Source of the DNA: Mixophyes australis
Taxonomy: Eukaryota > Chordata > Amphibia > Anura > Limnodynastidae
Assembly (NCBI GenBank): GCA_036250195.1
Contig: JAVHZZ010000005.1
Span: 132,147,199-132,211,198, forward strand
DNA: 64,000 bases
Reading direction: 5' to 3'
Of this stretch, positions 55,651-64,000 are shown piece by piece. The translations under genes and the position numbers were made by a program. Below the pieces are notes generated by a model. The model saw nothing but the letters and a program-made list of their open reading frames with translations, did no database searches and was not told the origin of the DNA. Each line of letters begins with the position of its first letter. Positions within the stretch are counted from its first letter, which is position 1.

Positions 55651-56305
55651 ATTCACACACAAATCAGAAAAACACTAAACACTGAAAGACTGACAAACAC
55701 AAAGGACAAACTAGACTAACTACAGAAACACTCACAACACACTCACACACAAGTAACAGAGACAAATGACTAGACAAATACAATAAATACAAGACAGAAA
55801 ATAAATGAGAAAATAAATGCACAAAACTAGAAAAGACCACAGGACTACTCACACTTCAATCAGAAATCACTCCACCAGACCACTATACACAAACTGTCAC
55901 CAACTTTCACCAAAGCACAATCCTCAAAACTCCTCTCTCTATACTCCTCAAAATCCTATCAAAGAAAAAGTGGCAGGCCAGTGATTTATATAGGGCTTGT
56001 AATGTCAAATCTCCTGACTTTGAAAGTAGCCAATAGTAACAGGCCATGAGACAGGTGTATTTTTCAAAAAAAACGCCATCACACGAAAGCACCGTCATTT
56101 AAAGCAAAAGCGCCATGTTCAATTCAAAGCCGCCGGCGGCTTTGAGCATTACATCCCACCGTGACATTGCCGGCGGCTTCAACTTGAAGATGAAATGCGC
56201 CCATTCGTAAATCCGGCTGTTTGCAATGCAAACCCGCCGAAAAAACGCGGCGATGCATGGCGGCTTTAAGATGCCGAGCATCCCGCCTAATAGTAAATCT
56301 AGCCC

Positions 56306-56797
56306 TATTACTTGATACGAACAGCGGAGCGGCTGTGATTTGGGAGGCACGGCTGTCTACTTTCATATGGTATTTCATTCATTCATTCTATACGGAACTC
56401 TATACCAAGCTTTGTGATTTGGATCCCACGGGCCCTCTCAACTTTACACCATCATTATTTTTATTCTTATTTTTACTTTTACAAACTATTTTTTCATTTT
56501 TACTATATTCTTATATTTCTGTCCAAGACACGTCACCAATACACTGATGTGTTCTACTTTTTTATGCCCGAGCATTTAGACAGGCAGGATCTCCATTTAG
56601 GGGAATTTATGTATAGGGATATAGGTTGCATATGTATTTGAATGTCATTTACATTATTAGATGTTGCAGTCTTCATTGACTATTAATTTTGTTATTACAT
56701 GAGACCATTTTTAAATTATTAATAAAGGGTTGTATTAATACTATTGGAAGAGTGTGATCATTATAGATTTTCCCAGCGCTCTGCAGCTTTTGTGTGA
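56306..56797 (+). repeat. Right arm of the long inverted repeat, outer part
   Basis: Continues the arm after the Harbinger; inverted match of 45753-46262, ending GCAGCTTTTGTGTG. Confidence 0.9.
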
Positions 56798-56811
56798 AAA
56801 TAATCAAAAAT

Positions 56812-57016
56812 GGTTTCTTTTGGACATGAATTGAGTGCACAAGGTGAATGGCCCATCTGGTTTTATCAAAGGCCAGATTGCATGGACAAACCTTGCCTGA
56901 TCCTGGTGGACCAAGGAGGGGAGAAGGGTATTCAGTCTATTTGCTAGGATCTTTGCGTAGATTTTTAAATCAACATTTAGCAATGAAATTGGTCTATAGT
57001 TAACTCCTTGTACCAC
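56812..57016 (-). pseudogene. L1/Tx1-type LINE ORF2, reverse transcriptase start
   Basis: Minus strand [40 protein letters not shown]: the second conserved block of the L1 reverse transcriptase. Continues at 45602 after the inverted-repeat insertion. Upstream it stops abruptly at a hAT-like terminus. Confidence 0.85.
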
Positions 57017-57032
57017 CCTGATGGCAGCCCTG
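57008..57032. repeat. hAT-like terminus
   Basis: Minus strand CAGGGCTGCCATCAGGGTGG then TACAAGG, with the CAGGGCTGCC start shared with the hAT at 43479. The partner end was not found, so this may be a single broken terminus at the edge of the L1 fragment. Confidence 0.4.
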
Positions 57033-57576
57033 GGTACTCATTCCCATAGCATCTCTGAGCTCAGTTGCACACTAGGGTTGGATTTGATGCTTACAATTGG
57101 TCAGATACACTGTATGTAATTTCTTTCTGTTAGAATGAGACTTCCTATTGTTCACTTATGCCTAATGGGTAATTGTATGTGTATTCTCAATAAAACACAT
57201 CAGTAGCATGCATTTCCAGGTAGGGCCATTTTGCATTAACAATGTTTACACGTGTGTCAAATATTTGCCCAAAAAAAACTGTCATGTCCACAGTATGCCA
57301 GAGCCTGTTCAGGCAAATTTTAAAGTTGCAGGAGAGAAGGAAAAAGACAAGTGGAATTAAATAACTAGTTTAATTGAAGCCAGGTGTGCTTTAATGTTTC
57401 CTCACTGCAAAGCATAGAGTACTCGTCTCATCCACGAAGGACGCCATATTTTTGAATGGAGAGGTAACCATTATACACAGGTGTCTGAAAGATCCGCATG
57501 AGACGTGAGCATGCCCATACGTGCTCAGAGAACCAATCAGAGCGCAGAGTACTGCAGAGCACTTAATCATCTAAAA

Positions 57577-57812
57577 ATGAGGGCCACAGTCTTCTCTCGC
57601 AAAGAATTACGTGTTCTGACCGAGGGCATGGATAACATGCCCTCGGGAAGATATGTATCGAACGAGGTGAAACTACAGGCGTACCTCCGAGTCCGTCGGC
57701 TTATATACGCCTTTGAAGCAACTGCCGGCGAACGGTAGTACAATACCAGAGGCGTCCGTCAGTCACAGCTGCTCCGTGAACTACGTGAGGAGATCATTGA
57801 TTTCTCTATTAA
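57577..57812 (+). pseudogene. MybB gene, exon 1 (copy B)
   Basis: MRATVFSRKELRVLTEGMDN, MPSGRYVSNEVKLQAYLRVR, RLIYAFEATAGER then a stop; after a frame change QSQLLRELREEIIDFS. It lacks the WSDLRRR stretch kept in copy A, apparently lost by a small deletion. Together the two copies show the full domain order: FS..EL, RY.SNEV, RVRR, W-S-D-L-R-R-R. Confidence 0.6.
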
Positions 57813-58833
57813 TTGCCGAAAACGTGTCTAAAGATATATTTATGCTATATGTATCCAACTATGTTCAACCAAGTCACCTGACATGGCCTTCCACTACACT
57901 ACATATCAATCTTTCTCCACACTGGAAAAGTCATTCCCCTTCCAATGCACCCAACCTGCTTTGGCTCCTGTCTCCTAAATTTAGCTACTGAACATTTAAT
58001 TTCCCACATGATTTTTTGAGAAACTTCAGGACATTAATGCAGGTTTTTGAATCAAGCTCCCCAACTCTTGGCCCCAGTGCTATAACTTGATGATCTAAGT
58101 TTAAAAACCATTTGCAGATTTGAGTGGCAGATGTTCTGTTATTATTGCCAAAACATTTGAAAGGCAGCTTTGAAAAACCAAAGACCTTAGCCCTTTTTTA
58201 AATATTTTGAAGGTCATATAAAGTGCAAACATATTACCTACTGTACTATATATATCTAATCAGTCATTCAATAACTGGCTATTTACAAAGTGAGGGAGTC
58301 CCAACAACGGATGATTTCAATAGTATACTCATCATCCAAAGTATTTGAGATCCCTCTACTAATTCAGTGGCACTGTACAGAGAGAACTCATTCACATCAG
58401 TACCAGGCCCATGGGAGCTTGAAGACTTAAACTCCCTAACATATACACACAGACTGCTGTAAATTTTTTATATCTCAAAATTAGCCACCCAGTAGTATAT
58501 TTTTGGAGTCAATACATGCAATTATGGAGGAATCATGCAAACTCCACACAGATAAGGCTATGGTTTGGACTCAAACTCCTGACCCCAGTGCTGTGAGCAA
58601 AGTGCTAACCCCTAGCCACTGAGATATTTCATATCCAGACACCAAAAGCAAACATTTGTGACAGGTCATGTGAAGTGCTTTGTGCCTATCATGTTTATCT
58701 CCTTTCTTTTGTAGTAGTTAATATTTGACTCTCCTGAAAATGAGAAGTTTATTTTAAATGTCTGATCACATCGTTTATTAAGCTAGTGATTCTGTTAACA
58801 ATACCCTGTTTATTTTTGACTTGCTTCCAACAG

Positions 58834-59226
58834 ACCGGGCACGTTGGGAATGGTGGCAATGGCGCCAGCCGGAGGTGGAGGAAGATGAGGAGGAGGAGGA
58901 CCCTCAGCCCCAGCCAGAGCAGCCACTGCCAACTGCGCAGCAGCCACTGCCAACAGCGCAGCAGCAGCCACCAGTCCAGGCTGAGGGGGGTGGCGATGCC
59001 AATGAGGAAGGCGACGCCGACCCAGAGATGGTGGTAGAGGGGCAGGGCAAGGCAGATGATGAGTCACCCAACAAATCTGAGGCTGAGCCCCAGTCCTCCA
59101 CCTCTGCCTCTGGTGATGCTGAGTCGGGTTTAGAGACGGCGGCGGAGCGTGAACCCGAGACCCAACCGGGCCAGGAGGACAACGGGCAGCTGGTGTTGCC
59201 TCAAGTGGATGAGGCGTTAGGAGAGA
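58834..59226 (+). CDS. MybB gene, exon 2 (copy B, open)
   Basis: Acceptor TTGCTTCCAACAG, donor GAGAGA|GTACGT. Begins RARWEWWQWRQPEVEEDEEE, then a PQPQPEQ/PTAQQ repeat, an acidic and serine-rich middle, and ends LVLPQVDEALGE. No internal stop. Length differs from copy A mainly through the low-complexity middle. Confidence 0.6.
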
Positions 59227-59822
59227 GTACGTATTTACAGGAAAGGCTTTTCTGATTGACCTAACATTGCAAGGTAAATAATCCCTGCTGTCACACATGT
59301 TAAATACAAGTGAACATAAATGTCAGAGGTTTCAATCATAATGCTACTGCAACTTCTTGAGAAAAACTTTTAAACTAATACACGTGCAGAGGCAGCTAAA
59401 CACATGGCCACGTAGGGCAGGGCCCACACATGCAGAGGGGCCCAATAGGTTTGTCAACTTGTCAGTATATTAATCAATTGATTTTTATTTCAATTATAAA
59501 CCAAGTAGCTTGCATTAAATTAATCTAAAGTTTTGTTTGAACACTTGTTTAATAGATAAAGTCAGTATGAATGGAATTTTGGTGATATTTTTTGGTTGTG
59601 TAGGTAGGGCTGAGTGTAGTGCTTTGCCCTGTGGCCTATAATGCTGTTAGGACGACCCTGGCCCCTGGGCTCCCCAGCTTTTTGTATATCACTATAAATG
59701 CTACACAAAAGCATTTGTAGCAACAGTTTAAAGATATGTAACAGTACACATCTGTAGTAAGTCCTGTCTGCGTTGAAAATTAGTGTGCCATGGAATTATT
59801 TGTTTTTTAATTTGTTTTACAG

Positions 59823-59958
59823 CACACATGGAGCAAGCTTGGACCTTTCCCCCATCCCACCATCGGCCACAGAACTGCAGGTTGAGATTTGCAAATATGT
59901 TGAAAAAATTCAAAAACATAAAAAAAAAAACCCAAAAATATTCCAAATAAACAGATAA
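59823..59958 (+). pseudogene. MybB gene, last exon (copy B)
   Basis: After acceptor TTTGTTTTACAG; in phase with exon 2 it reads HMEQAWTFPPSHH, aligned with PVEENLGLCPPPP of copy A, and runs into an A-rich stretch. Confidence 0.4.
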
Positions 59959-61750
59959 AAAATAAGGACATGGGCATATTTGTATGGTTAAGTAATTTGT
60001 AAATAGTTTTTAGGCGAAATGTAAATAGTTTTTTTTTTCTTGCATTTTCTTACAATAATCAAAAGTTGACAAACTAGATCATTGGTGTATGTGTCTTTAT
60101 TAATATATTAGAAATGCACAACATGTGGGTCTAAGGTCAATAAAGAATGGATATGGATTCCCAAAAGACTAACATTTAAGCGACAGATTTTGGACACAAA
60201 TCCATCATCGTGGCAACATTTATATAGCCCTACTAATTGTGGCTATCAGCAAATGAAGATACACAAAAGTTTATTTTGTAATAAAATCCACACTAACCAA
60301 GCAGGAGGCCATCCATAGTAATAGCAGAGACATAAATAATGTGCCCTGGGGGCAAGAATCGTTCAAAAAGGTATATGTCAAATGCCCTATCTAGTTAACT
60401 ATTTCCCAAAATCATGTGTCATTGTAGTGATAGTCCAAGGTTACATTTAAGTATCAGAGCAAAGCCAGTCACACATTGAAGAGAACATCGAAACTGTACC
60501 CAGAAGTGGCCTCAGTGGTGTAATGCAGAAGTGCAACCGATGCAAAGCACCATGCTACTCGACTGTGGTGAGCGTTGTGTTTGGATAAAGCTGAGTACAT
60601 CACATAACCCGTAAGCCGTAGATCCAGATGAAAGTAGGTTTGCAGGCAATGTGGCATTTAAATCCAAGGAGCCTGTCCCCTCCAAATCCCCCCCCCCCCC
60701 TCTTAGTCCATTCATAGTAATAAATGTAAGCCTGCACATAATAATGTGCCTGTGAACTGTGGGCCCTGAGGCTTTTTGAAAGTCCCCCCCCAAAAAATAA
60801 GTTTATTACAATACAGGATAAATAGGAGGGCATATTTTACATTGTGGTTGAGCGTGTATAACAAATAAAAATACAACTGTTGCATTTATTTTTCCATAAT
60901 GATTATAGTCCACAATGTGCACACACTTGTTATGGGAATGGTTAGTATTTGAACTCATGCCTGCTGTGTTGTGAGTCCAAAGTGCTAAACATTGAGCTAA
61001 CTGTGAGATCCCTATTTTGTCTGTTATTAGTGTGAATAATGAAGAGTACTATTAAGTGTCAGTTTACTGTGTAGCAAGTATGCTGTATTGTTGGTGTTCT
61101 TTGTGTTTTTTCAAATCTCAGGTTGTGCTAGTGGTTAGCTGTCCCACTTACCAAAAAGTAAGTTATGAGTCCTAATCCGGACACAAACCCTTTATCTGTG
61201 TGGAGGTTATACACACTCTTGTGTGTGTATCCATTATGGAAGAGTATGCTATGCATTTTCCTAAGAACACAGATGGATTTATAGTACAACATACATTTTC
61301 ATCAGATCTTTATTCATGTGCTTTTAATATAGCCATGTACATGCATTTTCCGTACTATACGGCGACTTGAAATCCTAAACACACAAAGCCCCTCAGCAAT
61401 GTGTCTTTTTGGTAAAAGTGTGTATTACGCTAATTATTAGCAAACGAAAAACATCATTAACAGTGTCCCATATCTTTGTTATTTGCCAATGATGAATTAG
61501 TAAAGAGCTATCCCGTGAAAATAAGCCACACGCATTGTGTTTTGTTATGTGTAAACAAACTGTTCGGACCTCCCACATTGGGCGTGACGTATACATTTCT
61601 TAGCTTCACGTCAATTGCTTGTGACCCGTTGCTTGTGCTTGTACCTTGTTTAAAGATCAGCAGCTGGGTGTGTTTTTTGCGTATAGAAGACCACAGGAGG
61701 GTTTGTGTTTGGAGTTTGAGGTTCTTATTTCTTATTTCTCTCGCGTAAGT
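59959..61750. other. 3' flank of MybB, copy B
   Basis: Collinear with 41660-43470. Two tRNA-like modules at 60945-61010 and 61125-61195 pair with those of copy A. No recognised gene. Confidence 0.5.
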
Positions 61751-61814
61751 GTTTGCTTCACTCAAAGTATGCAACGCAAATACGGATGCGTTTGCGTACC
61801 TTTATGAATCGGGC

Positions 61815-61984
61815 CCAAAATCTCAGAACAGGAAGCAGAGACTGGCAACTCTGAACTGGAGGCAGAGGCTGGCACACTCAGAACTGGATGGTACCTCGGA
61901 GCAGGCGACAAAGACTGAGGCCTCAGAACTGGAGGTAAAAGTGATCTATTACCTTATGGGTGTTATCTCCTCTTTGGCGGTTAG
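61815..61984. other. Unassigned short segment
   Basis: Imperfect internal repeats of the phrase CTCAGAACTGGA and GGCAGAGGCTGGCA between the copy-B end and the next LINE fragment. Not identified. Confidence 0.4.
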
Positions 61985-62461
61985 GTATGAACTCAAGTAG
62001 TTTTGCAAATATCTTGAGGTCGACATTAAGGAGTGAGATGGATCGGTAATTTGAATATAGATGTCTCGTCCCTCTTTGGGTATGACTACTATGTCTGCTC
62101 TGGTGGTGGCCCCATTAAACTTTTGCCTCAGAGGATAGAGTTGAAAAGATCTAGGAGAAGGGGTGTGAGGAGAGAGAGAAACTTTTTATAATAAACGGCT
62201 GGGAATCCATCTGGGCCTGGGGCCGATGAGTTTTTGAGAGATTTAATTGTGAGCTTCAATTCCGCTACAGTGATTTCAGTATTAAGGGACGCAGGTTGAG
62301 CTTGGGAAAATAGGGGTAAACAACATTTTTGTAGGTATTATTTGATCATTAAGTTGTATTGGGGATCGTTTTGTAGATCGTATAGGTCAGTGTAATAGGT
62401 GTGAAATTGAGTGGGTCATAGATAGGGTATCACACATCGCACCTTCTAACTCCATGTTGGA
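61985..62461 (-). pseudogene. Second L1/Tx1-type LINE ORF2 fragment, part 2
   Basis: Minus strand: YYTDLYDLQNDPQYNL, ITVAELKLTIKSLKNSSAPG with [42 protein letters not shown], where it breaks off. A separate copy from the 56812 fragment, since both contain the YR[PS][10 protein letters not shown] block. Confidence 0.8.
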
Positions 62462-62465
62462 CAGT

Positions 62466-63683
62466 TGTCATACCTGTTGCCCTGGATAACCATCTTATCT
62501 CGGACTGCACGATGTTCCTCCTCTCTCTGTCGCCATGTTGCCTGCCCTGCTGCTCGTCTGCAGTCCTGGCAGTTTTCAAACTTCTTCTGCATGCACATTG
62601 GCTGATTACCGGCCTGTTCACTATTTTAACCGCTTCCTCCTTTCTCCCATTGTCAGATATTCAGGTCTCCTACCTGTATGGAAGCAGTTGTCCCTGTTTT
62701 ATGTTTGTACTCTGACCCCTGATTGCTTCCACACATACCTGCTTGCTGATTCCTGTGACACCTGTATCATCATCGTGATCCACGGCTGTATTGCTGGTAC
62801 ATTGCATCTTACCATCGGTCCTTTTCCTAGGCTATAAGCCTCATGGGTATCTCAGCACCTCTGTCCTGAGCAGCACATCGCCCTCCTTGTTCTAACCGGT
62901 ATCCCTTGGTCCTGTCTATAGGCTATACAGCCCACAGGGATCTCTGCAATCAGTCATCTTCTGTTCATTGTGTCGTCGTTGCTCATACCTGCTCTATCCA
63001 ATGATTATTCTGCTGAGTATTGCGTCTCATCGTTGATCCTGCTCCAGGCTATTTTGGCCACAGGGATCTCAGAGCACAGTTCTCTATAGTTTATCACTCT
63101 CACTATTGTTCTTGTGTCATCTGTTCCTCAGTATATGATCGTGTTAAGCCAGCATTATATCACACATCATCATTAATTCTGAATCATACCTTCGCTACCC
63201 ATCTAGGACCTCAGTGCTCTTACCTGCTGTTGTGTGTTCCACAGTTACTACAAGGCATTGGGCATCATCATAAAGCCTGTCTCTGGGTAACCGACTTTTA
63301 GGGATCTTTGCTCTCCTGTATATTGCTGCTCATCACAGACACCTCTCAGAGTCGTGGATGGTCTGCTGACTATAGGTCATCTGCTTCTCTCAGCATATTA
63401 TTCCTGTCATATTCTCCTGACTTACCTGCCATTCTCCAAGACCTGTATACCTACCCTTCTGCAGTCCGGAATAGCTACATATCTCCATTGTCTCCAGGTT
63501 CCTTCTTAGTCTGTTCTGCGCTCCAGAGAGTACCGCGTCCTGTGGTTGGAGAGCAGCCCCAAGTACATATCTCCTTGCGGGGATCCCTGGTGAATACCTC
63601 TCTTTCCATTAGACTTTGCACCTCTTGGGGGGTAGTCATAGCTTAGCACGCTTTGAGGCCCATCTTGAACCTCAACAGCTTCA
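62466..63683. mobile_element. Solo LTR, 1218 bp
   Basis: Starts TGTCATACCTG and ends CAGCTTCA, with 4-bp duplications CAGT (62462-62465, 63684-63687), inside the L1 ORF2. It contains CTTGCGGGGATCCCTGGTGA (about 63576), whose reverse complement resembles TTCACCAGTGATTCCCGCAA of the chromovirus LTR (23908), so it may be a distant Gypsy relative in the opposite orientation. No coding frame of note. Confidence 0.75.
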
Positions 63684-63687
63684 CAGT

Positions 63688-64000
63688 ACGTGACATAGGG
63701 TGTCCCAGTGAGTCATGTATAGATATCACTCTGTTCCAAGTTCTTTTTGTTCATAATATTTGAGCTAAGATGGATGCTTTGTCGCCTCGTTCATAATAGT
63801 GTTGGCACAGTCAAAGGAGGGTGGAGGGAGCTTTTGTTGAGAAAAGTTGGCTAACTTCTGAGAGAAACGCAAGGACTTTATGATAGATCTTTCTTTTTGG
63901 AGAGCATTGATGACGTGTCCTGAAATCAAGTATGGCTGATTCGAGGTCGGGTATTTGTGTTTTCAGTTGTTTCTTTTCACTACTATTTAGGGATATAAGA
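63688..64000 (-). pseudogene. Second L1/Tx1-type LINE ORF2 fragment, part 1
   Basis: Minus strand: KKQLKTQIPDLESAILDF, KVLAFLSEVSQLFSTKA, HYYERGDKASILAQ, NRVISIHDSLGHPM: the segment between endonuclease and reverse transcriptase in L1-type ORF2. Continues at 62461 after the solo LTR, and off the right edge of the window. Confidence 0.75.

Larger units (their letters stand above)
49042..56305. mobile_element. Harbinger transposon, 4.6 kb plus insertion
   Basis: Terminal inverted repeats of 22 bp with one mismatch: GGGCTAGATTTACTATCAGG (49042) against GGGCTAGATTTACTATTAGG on the other strand (from 56305). A 3-bp TAT lies on each side (49039-49041, 56306-56308); the empty target survives in the left arm of the inverted repeat (about 46250-46275). 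It encodes a DDE transposase (plus) and a Myb-like protein (minus), facing each other, which is the standard Harbinger pair. A Gypsy derivative sits at 49417-52039. Confidence 0.95.
45618..56796. mobile_element. Long inverted-repeat element, possibly Penelope-like
   Basis: Flanked by AAAATAATAAAAAAT (45603-45617) and AAAATAATCAAAAAT (56797-56811), a 15-bp duplication with one mismatch, and inserted in L1 ORF2. Left arm about 45753-47560; right arm about 47715-49041 continuing at 56306-56797 after a Harbinger insertion. Arms of about 1.8 kb are inverted copies around a roughly 150-bp centre. No protein is encoded by the arms. Each arm carries a stem-loop followed by GAAAC resembling the hammerhead core known from Penelope-like terminal repeats, and such elements often have inverted repeats and variable-length duplications. 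The family call is tentative; the structure itself is clear. Confidence 0.75.
57230..61814 (+). mobile_element. Two-Myb element, copy B (MybB half and right end)
   Basis: Diverged but collinear with 31180-33583, 40860-43470 and 45131-45187 of copy A. Carries MybB exons at 57577, 58834 and 59823 and ends with the right terminal repeat (GATGCGTTTGCGTACC, TTTATGAATCGGGCCC). It lacks both hATs and the MITE of copy A, giving pre-insertion sites for all three. The MybA half is missing; the left border is approximate. Confidence 0.75.

Noticed and set aside
1..64000. A host protein-coding gene
   Set aside because: Every frame with recognisable motifs belongs to a mobile element; none shows a host-type domain outside element borders.

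Overview
The window looks like intergenic, repeat-saturated nuclear DNA of a vertebrate, most likely a frog or toad. I found no host gene. Every coding stretch I can place belongs to a transposable element or an endogenous retrovirus. The amphibian call rests on the company of elements: CR1 with an ACATAGTAACATAG-type tail, L2 with a (TAA)n tail, L1/Tx1-type LINEs, a chromodomain Ty3/Gypsy element, hAT and Harbinger elements, and terminal repeats beginning GGGCCTGATTCAT. It is inference, not a species identification.

The layout is a deep nest that can be read from target-site duplications (TSDs). The outermost frame is an L1/Tx1-type ORF2 on the minus strand. Its pieces lie at 57016-56812, 45602-45197 and 805-1. 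Two large units interrupt it. The first (about 813-45187) is a DNA element bounded by GGGCCTGATTCATCAAGG-type inverted ends. It carries two divergent Myb/SANT-like genes: MybA on the minus strand, exons spread from 30527 to 10725, and MybB on the plus strand, exons at 31558, 33100 and 41539. The second (45618-56796) is a long inverted repeat with arms of about 1.8 kb, flanked by a near-perfect 15-bp duplication.

Inside the first unit lie a CR1 (about 11330-21945) holding a solo LTR (13258-14034) and an L2 with a 73-bp tandem-repeat leader (16372-21358); a solo LTR (22413-29718) that received a young, nearly intact chromovirus (23806-29574); an autonomous-type hAT (33592-40851) with a BED-finger transposase and a satellite array; a non-autonomous hAT (43479-45122); MITEs; and a decayed retroviral env with a candidate LTR (7290-9540). 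Inside the second unit sits a Harbinger (49042-56305) with a broken DDE transposase and its own Myb-like partner gene, and inside that an internally deleted Gypsy element (49417-52039).

The right end carries a second, diverged copy of the MybB half of the first element (57230-61814). It supplies the empty sites for both hAT insertions. It is followed by another L1 fragment that holds a 1218-bp solo LTR (62466-63683). Genes cooperate only within each element: gag with pol, transposase with Myb partner, ORF1 with ORF2.
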